NCBI RefSeq assembly: GCF_000519185.1
Contig: NZ_JAFA01000032.1
Span: forward strand, 1-64,000
Source: Paraburkholderia nodosa DSM 21604
GTDB taxonomy: Bacteria > Pseudomonadota > Gammaproteobacteria > Burkholderiales > Burkholderiaceae
Direction: 5' to 3'
Length of the DNA stretch: 64,000 nucleotides
The position numbers were made by a program, and so were the translations under genes. Shown here piece by piece: positions 52,708 to 61,445 of the stretch (the stretch's first letter is position 1; each line of letters starts with the position of its first letter). A model generated the notes under the pieces. The model searched no databases and had not been told where the DNA came from. It saw only the letters and a list, made by a program, of their open reading frames with translations.

Positions 52708-53040
52708 ATGCATCCGGCAGGCAGGCTCCTGGCGTCGATAGCGGCGGCCTGCGCGATGGCCCGATCCGCAGCCTGGTCCGTCCGGGTGAGTCTTCGTCAT
52801 TTCTCCTGGTCATGTGCCGCTGGACTCGGGGGATCCGCACTCGACAGCGCGGATCGTCTTGCGATCATGGACGCGTTTGCGCGTGACGTCCGTCGTGCAC
52901 GCGGCGTTGATCCGGGCGAGTAGGGCGAAGATGACCCTCTGCCGATCAAAACGGGGAACCCGGGCAAACGGTTCGCAAACCCGCGCCGGGACGGGTGCCA
53001 ACGCGTTGCTGCAGCGGTTCCGCGTGGCAGCCGCCCTTGA
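52708..53040. other. Intergenic region, no gene recognised
   Basis: This gap lies between the AraC gene and the 3' end of the glycine-rich protein gene. Short frames occur on both strands but show no family features. No terminator hairpin with a T run was seen. Confidence 0.35.
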
Positions 53041-54198
53041 TCACCTGACCGGCCCGTTGGGGGTCAGGATCGGTGGTTCAATGCCGCCCGTATCCACGGC
53101 GAAGCCGCCCCAGGGGCCCGAACCGACACGCGGGCCGATGTCACCCGGCGGGATGTAGTCGCTGCTGACCGGTATGGCGGCCGCCGTACCGCGAGAGCCG
53201 GTCCCCGTGCCGATGACGCCTGGCGGGCCGTAGCCGGTATCCGAGGTAGTCGACGCCGGGGCGTTTGTGCTGCCGCCCGCACCCGTTACCCTCGGTTGGC
53301 TGTATGTTGCCGGCGCGGCGCGCGCTATGGAGTTCGCACCAGGCGCGGTGCGGGGCATTACCACGACCACGTTCTGCCTCATGCGCAACCGGGCGAACCT
53401 GCTTCCCAGGGCGCTGGCCGATGCCACGCCAGGGCCGCCTGCACTCGCGTTACCTCCGCCGGCGGCGCCTGCACCTGCGCTACCGGTGCCCGAACTGCCT
53501 GTGCCAGAGCTACCTGTGCCGGAGCTACCTGTGCCGGAGCTACCTGTGCCGGAGCTACCTGTGCCAGAGCTACCTGTGCCAGAGCTACCTGCGCCAGAGC
53601 TACCTGCGCCGGAACTACCGGCACCAGAACTACCGGCACCATGGCCGCCCCCTCCCGAACCCGCACCACTGCCACCCGAACCGGCGCCGCTCCCTCCCGA
53701 GCCGGCGCCACTGCCACCCGAACCTGCGCCGCCGCTACCCGAACCGGCACCGGCGCCACCGGAGCCGGAACCGCTGCCCCCCGAGCCCGCACCGTTGCCG
53801 CCTGAACCGGCACCGTTGCCGCCGGAGCCCGCACCCGCTCCCACACCCGCACCGTTGCCACCCACACCTGCGCCGACACCCGCACCGACGCCTGCGCCGT
53901 TGCCACCCACACCAGCGCCGACACCCGCACCGACGCCTGCGCCGTTGCCACCCACACCTGCGCCGACACCTGCACCGACGCCCGCGCCGTTCCCACCCAC
54001 ACCTGCACCGACGCCCGCACCGACGCCCGCACCGTGGCCGCCGTTGCCGTTGCCACCGCCATTGCCGCCCGCGCCCCCACCGTGGCCGCCACCGCCACCA
54101 TTGCCACCGCCACCGTTGCCGCCTGCTGCTGCATAAGCCGCACCGGACAGCGCTAACATCACCACCCATGTCGCCGTGTGTTTCGTCGCTCGGTTCAT
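53041..54198 (-). CDS. Secreted glycine-rich tandem-repeat protein
   Basis: A 385-residue protein with a ribosome-binding site (GAGGAAAGG) and a signal peptide (TWVVMLALSGAAYAAAG). The mature chain starts with a Gly/Asn-rich run, then about four copies of a 15-residue unit (GAGVGAGVGAGVGGN type), then GSGGNGA/GSGGSGA units. A run of five-residue GAGSS/GTGSS units lies at about 53500-53640 in the DNA. The C-terminal 100 residues are non-repetitive and Pro/Gly-rich. It looks like a cell-surface or matrix glycine-rich protein. Unit lengths are multiples of three, so copy-number change preserves frame. Confidence 0.78.
   Translation of the reverse strand: MNRATKHTATWVVMLALSGAAYAAAGGNGGGGNGGGGGHGGGAGGNGGGNGNGGHGAGVGAGVGAGVGGNGAGVGAGVGAGVGGNGAGVGAGVGAGVGGNGAGVGAGVGAGVGGNGAGVGAGAGSGGNGAGSGGNGAGSGGSGSGSGGAGAGSGSGGAGSGGSGAGSGGSGAGSGGSGAGSGGGGHGAGSSGAGSSGAGSSGAGSSGTGSSGTGSSGTGSSGTGSSGTGSSGTGSSGTGSAGAGAAGGGNASAGGPGVASASALGSRFARLRMRQNVVVVMPRTAPGANSIARAAPATYSQPRVTGAGGSTNAPASTTSDTGYGPPGVIGTGTGSRGTAAAIPVSSDYIPPGDIGPRVGSGPWGGFAVDTGGIEPPILTPNGPVR
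53500..54070. repeat. In-frame tandem repeats within the glycine-rich gene
   Basis: Two classes are visible. Near-identical 15-bp units of the type GAGCTACCTGTGCCG lie at about 53500-53640. Units of 45 bp (15 codons) lie at about 53830-54010. They are read in frame on the minus strand. Repeat spacing is uniform and without unique spacers, so this is not a CRISPR array. Confidence 0.8.
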
Positions 54199-54663
54199 CG
54201 TCCGCCCCTTTCCTCGTACAAACCGCTTCGAAAGTGCGCCGGTGCAGCGCTCAAATTCTGCGCGTACGCCAACAGCTGCCTCGCGCATACGATGTGCCAC
54301 GGCGAGCGGGGGAATCGATTCTACTAAGGAGAACTACGAACAACGCGATGCATCGCCCGATGCAGGCGGGATGACCCGGCGTTCCCTTGTACGGTTGCGC
54401 GTTTTTCACCGACGGCATTTTGAAAAATTGGCATCGGAAAAGTCTCCAGGCGTCACGTACGGATCCGACCACACGTCATGCGTGGGAACCGTGTCGAATG
54501 CCGGACTTGAATAAGAGTCTTTATCAACCTCCGGGAAAGCATGATCCGTGCGCAGAATCCAGAGAGCGGAGAAGAGGAACTCGTGGATGCGAGCCACCGA
54601 ATTCCTCAGGGTTCAACACGTCACCTGATTCGTACTGCACCGGTACTGACGTCCCGATCAGCG
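54199..54663. other. Intergenic region, no gene recognised
   Basis: This region precedes the glycine-rich gene and follows the metallophosphoesterase gene, both leftward. It must contain the former's promoter. Frames here show no family features and no clear operator palindrome was found. Confidence 0.35.
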
Positions 54664-56013
54664 TCAGGGCTTCCCGCTTTGCGCATATTCACGGATGCGC
54701 GTGGCCAGCGCGGGTATGCCCGAATTGCGGGCCACGTAGTGGGAAAGCTGGCGGGTGCTCAGGTCGACGGTCACCTGATCGTCGGGCGCCTTGGTATAGG
54801 GTCCATCGACGGCAGCGTGATATTCGATGCGCAACTGGGTGTCGTTCGCGAGGATGCGCAAATAGCCGTAATTCTGGTCGTCGTAGTTCTCGATGACCAC
54901 GGCATCGGTGCTCTTCGTTGCGGCCTGGATCAGCTGCGGTGCACGAAGCGGCGGCTGGCCGTTGGTGGTCAGTCGCTGTACGTTGTGTCCGCCGTTGCCG
55001 CACACGATGTACGGAATGTGGGTGCCGTCCGGACGTGTGCGTGTGAAGCGCTGATAGTTGTGCGCGTGGCCCGCAAGATCGGCATGGGGCCATACGCCCA
55101 CCTCTTCGCAGATCGCATCGATCTGCTGCTGCATCTCGACACTCCAGCCGTGACGTCCGCGCGCGACATACGGCGGATGATGATGCGCGAACAGTAGTGC
55201 GCCCGTGTAGCCTTCCTTTTTCACCCGCGTCAACGCCGCCTTGAGAAACTTCAGCTGGCTACTGCCGATGTCGCTATTCGAAATCACCCCTGGATCTTCG
55301 AGCGTATTGCTATACAACGCGATGATGCGCACGAACGGCGCTTCGAATGTAAAGAAAACGCCAGGTTGAATTTGCGCAGTACGTGAAAGGTTGCCCGCAT
55401 CGGGCGAGACCTGAAAGCAGTCGGAGCAGAAGTTTCGCAGAAACGCCTGCAGACTCTTTTCGTGCTGCAAAGGCGAGATCATCCCGTCATGATTGCCGGC
55501 TACAGCGAGGATCGGCGCGTGATAGTCGCGATAGGGCTCGTAGAACTGATCGTAGTAGTACTGCGCTTCGCCGAAGCTGTAGACGATGTCGCCCAGCAGA
55601 AAATTGAATTGCGGCACTTCGGCAGGATCGGTTTCGTCGAAGTCGCTGACCATCTTGTCGGACACTTCGTTCTGCGTTTTCGGGCTGCGGGTACTGCCGC
55701 AATCGCCCGTCGAGTGAAAAACGATCTGTCCGTTCGCGTTGATCTGATCGAGGATGGTCTGATCGTTGTCGATCACGTCAGCGAGTGTCAGGCGGGGCTC
55801 GACGCCGCCGCGCGGCGCGGGAAACGCAAGGGCCTTGAGTTTGTGCTCGCGGTTGAGTTCGTCGATCATCCTGTAGGCCGCCACATCGGATGCGTGCCTG
55901 ACGATGAAGGTTTGCGGATCTGGCGTAGGCTGCGGCTGCGAGAAGACGGGGGCGGCGAGAACGCGGCCGCTGCCACTGCTGGTTGACGTTCGAACTGAGC
56001 GCTTCTTTGGCAT
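54664..56013 (-). CDS. Metallophosphoesterase
   Basis: A 449-residue calcineurin-like phosphoesterase. The metal-site motifs are in order: FHSTGDCG (about residue 94), FLLGDIVY (about 134), AVAGNHDG (about 168), LFAHHHPPY (about 273) and LAGHAHNYQR (about 316). The set is complete, so it should hydrolyse phosphate esters. No signal peptide is present; the first 30 residues are a basic, serine-rich chain. A GGAGGA site precedes the ATG at 56013. It is divergent from the second NUP-family gene (56297), which suggests shared control, for example in nucleotide or phosphate use. Confidence 0.87.
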   Translation of the reverse strand: MPKKRSVRTSTSSGSGRVLAAPVFSQPQPTPDPQTFIVRHASDVAAYRMIDELNREHKLKALAFPAPRGGVEPRLTLADVIDNDQTILDQINANGQIVFHSTGDCGSTRSPKTQNEVSDKMVSDFDETDPAEVPQFNFLLGDIVYSFGEAQYYYDQFYEPYRDYHAPILAVAGNHDGMISPLQHEKSLQAFLRNFCSDCFQVSPDAGNLSRTAQIQPGVFFTFEAPFVRIIALYSNTLEDPGVISNSDIGSSQLKFLKAALTRVKKEGYTGALLFAHHHPPYVARGRHGWSVEMQQQIDAICEEVGVWPHADLAGHAHNYQRFTRTRPDGTHIPYIVCGNGGHNVQRLTTNGQPPLRAPQLIQAATKSTDAVVIENYDDQNYGYLRILANDTQLRIEYHAAVDGPYTKAPDDQVTVDLSTRQLSHYVARNSGIPALATRIREYAQSGKP

Positions 56014-56296
56014 GTTCCATTTCCTCCAATCGTGGATAAAAAAGTGGGACCGGGCTTGATCGACGTGGTCCCTGCCGAATGCTCCGGGTGAGACGGTGGC
56101 TTGGAGGAGAGGTTCAGTCGTAGTCGTTGCAGGTCGTAACAGGAGATTTTTTTCTCCGCTTATACTCACTCTCGCCTGAATGGTTCGCGCCCAGGTCCCA
56201 CGCTGCACGCCGAAAAAAAACACGACGCCAGTCGACAACACGGCACGCGATTCACGTTTCGCAACCGCGGTTCTTACATAACGGGTGGGACCTATT

Positions 56297-57364
56297 ATGC
56301 TAAATCGTGCTTTTGGCGCAGTGATTTCATCGTTGCTCGTGGCCGGCGCGGCCGCTGCACCAGCCATCGCGCATGCCGACGACAGCTTCGCGCAGGACGA
56401 CGGCGCGTCGCATGGCCGGGCGGTCAAGGTAATGATCATTTCGATGTTCGGTCCGGAAGGGCAGGTGTGGCTGGATCATCTCGGACCGTGGCAGGACATC
56501 ACCGTCGCGGGTCTGTCCCCTGATTACCCTGCCGTGCACTGCAACCGCCAGGATGTCTGCGTGATGACGACAGGCATGGGGCACGCGAACGCCGCCGCGT
56601 CGATCATGGCGCTGACGTTCTCGCCGCGTTTCGACCTGCGCCATACCTACTTCATGGTGGCGGGCATCGCCGGTATCGATCCGCTTCAGGGGACCGTCGG
56701 TTCCGCTGCCTGGGCGAACTGGCTCGTCGACTTCGGCATTCAGTGGGAGATCGACGGACGCGAAATTCCGCCGGGCTGGAACACTGGCTATCTCGGCATC
56801 AACACGACGGGCCCGACCCAGAAGCCGCCGCTCGACTATCGCACCGAAGTGTTCCAGCTGAATCCGGCGCTCACGAACGCGGCGTTCGCGCTGTCTCGCA
56901 ACGTGACGCTGACCGACGACGCCCAGGCGCAGGCCGCCCGTGCCAAATACAGCTATGCACCCGCAAACCGTCCGCCGACCGTGATCCAGTGCGACACGCT
57001 GGCGGGCGATACCTGGTGGTCGGGCACCGACCTCGGCGAGCGGGCGCGGCAATGGACGAAGATCCTGACCGACGGCAAGGGCACCTATTGCACGACGCAG
57101 CAGGAAGACAACGCCACTTTCGAGGCGCTGACGCGTGCGGCGAACGTGCATCGCGTCGACCTGAACCGTGTGGCGGTGCTGCGCGCCGGCTCGGATTTCG
57201 ACCGGCCGTACGCGGGCCAGTCGAGCGCGGATAATCTGCTCAACTACGCGTCGCAAGGCGGCTTCACGATCGCGATCGACAATTTGTTCCTCGCGGGCAA
57301 TCCGCTAGTGCAGGACATCGTCACGCATTGGGGCGAGTGGCGCAACGGCGTACCGCAGCGCTAG
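56297..57364 (+). CDS. Purine nucleoside permease (NUP) family protein, second copy
   Basis: A 355-residue paralogue of the protein at 2017-3126, sharing the blocks TTGMGHANAAAS, IAGIAG, WSDW/WANWLVDFG, YLGINT, QEDNATFEAL and VAVLRAGSDFDRPYAG. Unlike that lipoprotein it has an ordinary signal peptide (SSLLVAGAAAAPAIAHA), so it should be periplasmic or secreted. The ATG at 56297 follows GGTGGGA; a GTG at 56285 is possible. Divergent from the metallophosphoesterase gene. Confidence 0.86.
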   Translation: MLNRAFGAVISSLLVAGAAAAPAIAHADDSFAQDDGASHGRAVKVMIISMFGPEGQVWLDHLGPWQDITVAGLSPDYPAVHCNRQDVCVMTTGMGHANAAASIMALTFSPRFDLRHTYFMVAGIAGIDPLQGTVGSAAWANWLVDFGIQWEIDGREIPPGWNTGYLGINTTGPTQKPPLDYRTEVFQLNPALTNAAFALSRNVTLTDDAQAQAARAKYSYAPANRPPTVIQCDTLAGDTWWSGTDLGERARQWTKILTDGKGTYCTTQQEDNATFEALTRAANVHRVDLNRVAVLRAGSDFDRPYAGQSSADNLLNYASQGGFTIAIDNLFLAGNPLVQDIVTHWGEWRNGVPQR

Positions 57365-57561
57365 CGCGCACGGTGTTGCGGACGGCGTGGGCATGCTGGT
57401 CGAGCACGCCGCCGAAGCGTTTGCATGGTGATGCGGCGTGCGACCGTCGACGGCGGCTTGGGGTCTCCTGCGTTTTGCCGGCAGGCAGCACCGCTTTCCA
57501 GGCGCCGTCCCACCTACTAGACTTCGGTGATCACACGGGACACTTTTCCGACAGGTGACCG

Positions 57562-58140
57562 ATGCCTCCATCCGATGCAGGTTTGCTTACCGCCGTGCTC
57601 GAGGCCGTCGCCCGTCGCGACAGTCTGGTCCCGAATGACTGGACGAATGTCATCACTTTTGTCTCTCTGCGCTCGCCCGCCAGGTTCGATCGCGACGCAT
57701 TCGAAAGACTGCGCTCGATGATGAAGGCGGACTACGGCCTCGAACTGACGGTTGTCGGCGGCGCCTATGGATGTTTCAAGCTGTTCGTGCGCGTCGAGCA
57801 TTCAGCAGACGGTAAGGCGACGATGGTGGAAGTGGATTCCAGCACGCAGCCCGATCCGGATCTGGTGAAGGTCGTCCTGCTGCAAATCATGAATTCCCAG
57901 GCCGTGCGAAAGGAACTCGCCGAAGCCGGCATTGCCAAGGTGCAGACCCGCGAGGTCACGTACGACGTGCGCACCGAAGAGCGCGGTTCGGGGCACGGCG
58001 GCGACAGGCCGATCATCATCGTGAACGGGCCGGTCGGCTCGATCGGCAACCAGAACACGATTTCGGGCACGGACATCAGCGCCGGACATGAGCGACCACT
58101 GGCTGCCCGCGCCTCGCGCAAGCCCGGGCCGGGTAAGTGA
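57562..58140 (+). CDS. Small alpha/beta protein with C-terminal glycine/asparagine motif (possible TRADD-N-like)
   Basis: A 192-residue protein of unknown family. A ribosome-binding site (AGGTGA) precedes the ATG. Residues about 30-75 form a strand-helix-strand-strand pattern (NVITFVSLRSPARFD, then ERLRSMMKADYGLELTVVGG, then CFKLFVRVE). A helix and another strand follow to about 135. The end has a short motif IIIVNGPVGSIGNQNTISG, of a sort I associate with bacterial proteins of effector-associated (conflict) systems. The first part could be a TRADD-N-like domain, but that is an impression. It is followed 31 bases later by a second small gene on the same strand. Confidence 0.6.
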   Translation: MPPSDAGLLTAVLEAVARRDSLVPNDWTNVITFVSLRSPARFDRDAFERLRSMMKADYGLELTVVGGAYGCFKLFVRVEHSADGKATMVEVDSSTQPDPDLVKVVLLQIMNSQAVRKELAEAGIAKVQTREVTYDVRTEERGSGHGGDRPIIIVNGPVGSIGNQNTISGTDISAGHERPLAARASRKPGPGK

Positions 58141-58171
58141 CGGCGTTCCCAAAGGAAGAAGGAGCGAGACA

Positions 58172-58525
58172 GTGAACAAGACCACCGAAGTCAAGGGCGC
58201 CGTGGTTTCGATAGGCGACTTCAACGACATTCACGACGTCAACGTGCAGGTCAACATGGTCGAGGCAATGGCCGACGGCGAACTGCACTCGCTGGCTGAG
58301 CAACTCGCTTCCCTGCGGCAGGCGCTGCAGTCCAAGGCGGCATCGGCCGACGATTTTGTCGAGCTTGGTCAGGTCGCCCAGGCGGAAAAGGCCGCTCAGG
58401 CCGGGGACAAGACCGGCGTGTTCGAAGCGCTGAAGAAGGTCGGCCGGTGGAGCCTCGACGCCGCCAGGGATCTGGGCGTCGCTCTCCTCGCTGAAGTCAT
58501 CAAAAAGTCGGCCGGCATCGGCTAA
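58172..58525 (+). CDS. Small partner protein: beta segment plus helical C-terminal domain
   Basis: A 117-residue protein. The start is a GTG at 58172 with AAGGAG before it; a longer frame from 58088 would overlap the previous gene. The N-terminus KGAVVSIGDFNDIHDVNVQV is a beta-rich Gly/Asn segment echoing the C-terminal motif of the upstream protein. The rest is helical (LAEQLASLRQALQSKA, AEKAAQAGDKTGVFEALKKVG, DAARDLGVALLAEVIKK). Similar helical tails occur in small proteins linked to bacterial effector-associated domains. Likely a functional pair with the upstream gene. Confidence 0.6.
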   Translation: MNKTTEVKGAVVSIGDFNDIHDVNVQVNMVEAMADGELHSLAEQLASLRQALQSKAASADDFVELGQVAQAEKAAQAGDKTGVFEALKKVGRWSLDAARDLGVALLAEVIKKSAGIG

Positions 58526-58582
58526 CGCGCGCGCAGCCAATTCGTGACTTTCGGCCCACGGCCGGGATCTTCCCCGAGTCGG

Positions 58583-59659
58583 TCATAGGCTCACGGTGGC
58601 GTCGTCAAGCAACGGATAGTCGTTATATCCGGTTGCGTCGTCCGTATAGATCGTCTCCGCGTTGACGGCATTGAGCGGCGCGTCGCGTCTAAAGCGCTCG
58701 ACGAGATCAGGATTGGCGATAAAGGCGCGCCCGAACGCTGCGGCGTCCGCTTCGCCGCGATCAATCGCGGCCTGTGCGCTTTCCTTTGTCAGCCCTTCAT
58801 TGAGAATGTAGGCCCCCTTGAAGTTCTGCCTTACGTCGCGGCCAATTCGCTCTTCGCCGCGATCGAGGCCCTCTCGCGCGAAGATGAACGCGATGTTGCG
58901 CGCGCCGAGTTGCTGGGCGACATATCGGAACAGCGCACGCGGATTCGAATCATGCATCGAGTGTGAACTGGACATCAGATTCAGATGCACGCCGACGCGG
59001 TCGGCCGGCCAAACAGTGAGCACGGCATCGAGTGCTTCGAGAAGGAAGCGCGCGCGGTTCTCGATCGAACCGCCGTAGCGGTCGGTACGCTGGTTCGATC
59101 CGTCGTGCAGAAATTGATCGAACAGGTAGCCGTTCGCGGCGTGCAGTTCGACTCCGTCAAAGCCAGCGCGCCTGGCGTTTGCCGCACCCACCCGAAAATC
59201 TTCGACGATGCCGGGAATCTCCTCGGTCCGCAGCGCGCGTGGCACGGTGAAGGGCCGCTGCGGACGCAGGCGGGAGACGTGGCCTTGCGCCGCCACGGCG
59301 CTTGGCGCCACGGGAGGCTCGCCGTCGTGGAAGACGGGATCGGAGACTCGCCCGACGTGCCAGAGCTGGGAGACGATCACGCCGCCGGCTGCGTGAACGG
59401 CCGAGGTTACCTGCTTCCAGCCCGCGACCTGTTTTTCCGTCCAGATGCCCGGCGTATGGGGGTAGCCAACACCCTGAGGCGTGACCGAAGTGGCTTCGGT
59501 AACGATCAGGCCTGCACTTGCGCGCAGCGCATAGTGTCGCGCGTTGAGCGGACCCGGGCTGCGCTCGTCGAACGCCCGCATGCGAGTGAGCGGTGACATG
59601 ACGATGCGGTTCGCCATCTTTAGCGCACCAATCTGGATGGGGTCGAAGAGTGTAGACAT
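58583..59659 (-). CDS. Old yellow enzyme (alkene reductase), second copy
   Basis: A 358-residue FMN-dependent ene-reductase. The landmarks RIVMSPLTRMRA, QLWHVGRVSD, DGVELHAANGYLFDQF, NRARFLLEALDAV and FGRAFIANPDLVERF are all present. It is clearly related to, but distinct from, the copy at 48332-49441. The ATG at 59659 follows AAGG. An SDR gene lies upstream on the same strand (157 bases away). Confidence 0.93.
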   Translation of the reverse strand: MSTLFDPIQIGALKMANRIVMSPLTRMRAFDERSPGPLNARHYALRASAGLIVTEATSVTPQGVGYPHTPGIWTEKQVAGWKQVTSAVHAAGGVIVSQLWHVGRVSDPVFHDGEPPVAPSAVAAQGHVSRLRPQRPFTVPRALRTEEIPGIVEDFRVGAANARRAGFDGVELHAANGYLFDQFLHDGSNQRTDRYGGSIENRARFLLEALDAVLTVWPADRVGVHLNLMSSSHSMHDSNPRALFRYVAQQLGARNIAFIFAREGLDRGEERIGRDVRQNFKGAYILNEGLTKESAQAAIDRGEADAAAFGRAFIANPDLVERFRRDAPLNAVNAETIYTDDATGYNDYPLLDDATVSL

Positions 59660-59815
59660 TGGCGGGCTTACCTTACGCACTGGGGTGATACTGATCGTGC
59701 TGCCCGGCTGGCAACCGCCAGCACGGGCATCTACGGCATCGTTGGGCTCATGGCCTGACCGGCAGGCCTGCCCGTCGCGTGCGAACGCGCACGACAAGCG
59801 GGCGCTCCAGCGCCT

Positions 59816-60514
59816 TCAGTGCGGCGTGTCGAGGTAGACGCCTGCCGACAGCCCGGCCTTCACCTCCCGCGTGAACTCGTCAGTGGACACTTCCTCCGCA
59901 CCTGCCTCGATCGCGTCGTATGCCTGACGCACGACGTCGGCCGGCGTTGCCTTCGGCACTTCCAGTCCGCGCGTCAAATCCGTATCGATAAACCCGGCAT
60001 GCAGCCCGACAACCTGCGTCTGCTGATCGCGCAGCGAATGACGCAGGCCGTTGGTCACCGCCCATGCGGCCGACTTCGACACGCCGTAAGCGGCGAGGAT
60101 TGGCCGGTTTATCCAGCTCGCAACCGACAGCACGTTCAGAATCGTCCCGCCGCCGTTGCCGGCGAGGTTGCCCGCGAACGCCCGCGACATCGCCAGCACC
60201 CCAAACACGTTGGTTTCGAAGTGATCGCGCAAGGCGTCGAGCGCGCCGTCGTCCGTCAGGCTGCCGAGCCGCGCGATGCCCGCGTTGTTGATCAGAAGCG
60301 TGACGTCGCGCGCCGCATCGGCGGCAGCGGCCACGGCCGCCGGATCGGTTACGTCGAGCTTCACGGGCACGACGCCCGGCAGCGTCACGCTGGCCGGATC
60401 GCGCGCGCCAGCATAGACCTTGCGCGCGCCCCTTTCGAGCGCCTGTTTTGCGAACTCAAGGCCAAGCCCGCGGTTCGCGCCCGTCACGAAAACAACAGCA
60501 CCTTCGATCTTCAT
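59816..60514 (-). CDS. Short-chain dehydrogenase/reductase (SDR)
   Basis: A 232-residue classical SDR. The N-terminal motif is VTGANRGLGLEFA, NNAGIARLG follows, the catalytic serine is in LSVASW and the Tyr-x3-Lys is in YGVSKSAAW. It is an NAD(P)-dependent oxidoreductase of unknown substrate. AAAGGATG precedes the ATG. Divergent from the TetR gene at 60849; the mirrored operator between them suggests control by that TetR protein. Confidence 0.92.
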   Translation of the reverse strand: MKIEGAVVFVTGANRGLGLEFAKQALERGARKVYAGARDPASVTLPGVVPVKLDVTDPAAVAAAADAARDVTLLINNAGIARLGSLTDDGALDALRDHFETNVFGVLAMSRAFAGNLAGNGGGTILNVLSVASWINRPILAAYGVSKSAAWAVTNGLRHSLRDQQTQVVGLHAGFIDTDLTRGLEVPKATPADVVRQAYDAIEAGAEEVSTDEFTREVKAGLSAGVYLDTPH

Positions 60515-60848
60515 ATTTCATCCTTTCGCATGATGAATCGCATGTGCGCCGCTTCGCCGCGCGCGTGAGATCCGCTGAAAACATACCTGCCATTGCGTAC
60601 TGAACCGTTGCGCCGCCGAACGGCGTCGACATCCGCCGGCCGCCGGCATCAACGGCCGCGATGGACCTCGACAGTCATCCGTGCCGCGCCGACGTGGCTT
60701 CGCGTTGTGCGCGAAAGTCGGCTACACTCATCTCAATGTCGATCACCATCGTCTTATGGCGCATTGTGTCGACGTAACGCGGGCATGTCAATGGTGATCG
60801 ACATTGTGTTTTTCAATCGATGCGATCGCCTGTATAAGGGAGGGATCG
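60515..60848. other. Divergent promoter region between SDR and TetR genes
   Basis: Apart from the mirrored repeat at 60734-60806, no gene or RNA feature is recognised here. Frames on the plus strand (for example from 60593) run into the TetR gene out of frame and are chance. Confidence 0.45.
60734..60806. promoter_or_regulatory. Mirrored 16-bp inverted repeat, probable TetR operator pair
   Basis: The arm 60734-60749 (CAATGTCGATCACCAT) is repeated exactly in inverse orientation at 60791-60806, with 41 bases between. Each arm is itself loosely symmetrical (TG...GATC...CA). The pair lies between divergent SDR and TetR genes, ending about 43 bases before the TetR start. Operator function is inferred. 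Confidence 0.7.
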
Positions 60849-61445
60849 ATGGGTGTGTCAAGACAGCAGGCCGCCGAGAACCGGAGCGCGATCGTCGCGG
60901 CTGCAGAGAGGCTGTTCCGGGCGCGCGGCGTCGACGCCGTCGGGCTTGCGGAACTGATGAAGGAAGCCGGCTTCACGCAGGGCGGCTTCTACAACCACTT
61001 CAAGTCGAAGGACGCGCTGGTCGCCGCGGTGATGGACAAGGCGATGCAAGACTATGCCGATTCGCCGAACGCCGGCAGCGTGGCGAAGCAGGCGGCGCGC
61101 TACCTGTCGACCTCGCACCGCGACAACGTCGAGGCCGGATGCCCGCTGTCCGGCTTCGCTGGCGACGCTCCCCGCATGACCGACGCGGCGCGTGCGACCT
61201 ATGCGCGTGGCCTCGCCGTGTATCTCGACCGGCTGGCTGCGATGATCGCCACGGACGGCGCGACGGCGCAACAAACCCGTCGCGCTGCGATTGCAGCGTT
61301 CAACCAGATGGTGGGGGCGCTCGTGCTGTCGCGTGCTGTCGCAGAAACCGATCCGGCCTTTGCCGACGAAATCCTCGACGCAGGCCGGCGGACGCTCGTC
61401 GATGCGCTCGACGACCCGCTCACGCCGGATCGTGCGCGCCGGTGA
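60849..61445 (+). CDS. TetR/AcrR family regulator
   Basis: A 198-residue repressor. HTH AAERLFRARGVDAVGLAELMKEAGFTQGGFYNHFKSKDAL is complete. The ligand domain has a cysteine in EAGCPLSGF, similar in position to those of electrophile-sensing relatives. A strong AAGGGAGGG site precedes the ATG. It is divergent from the SDR gene and overlaps the end of the convergent enoyl-CoA hydratase gene by 26 bases. Confidence 0.92.
   Translation: MGVSRQQAAENRSAIVAAAERLFRARGVDAVGLAELMKEAGFTQGGFYNHFKSKDALVAAVMDKAMQDYADSPNAGSVAKQAARYLSTSHRDNVEAGCPLSGFAGDAPRMTDAARATYARGLAVYLDRLAAMIATDGATAQQTRRAAIAAFNQMVGALVLSRAVAETDPAFADEILDAGRRTLVDALDDPLTPDRARR

Noticed and set aside
53500-54070. CRISPR-like regular repeats
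   Set aside because: Units are 15 or 45 bp, in frame, and contiguous with no unique spacers. No cas genes are present.
53265-54374. Long plus-strand frames across the glycine-rich gene
   Set aside because: They are reading-frame artefacts of the tandem repeats (Pro/Ala or Thr/Ala runs) and lack start signals. The minus-strand frame has a signal peptide and a ribosome-binding site.
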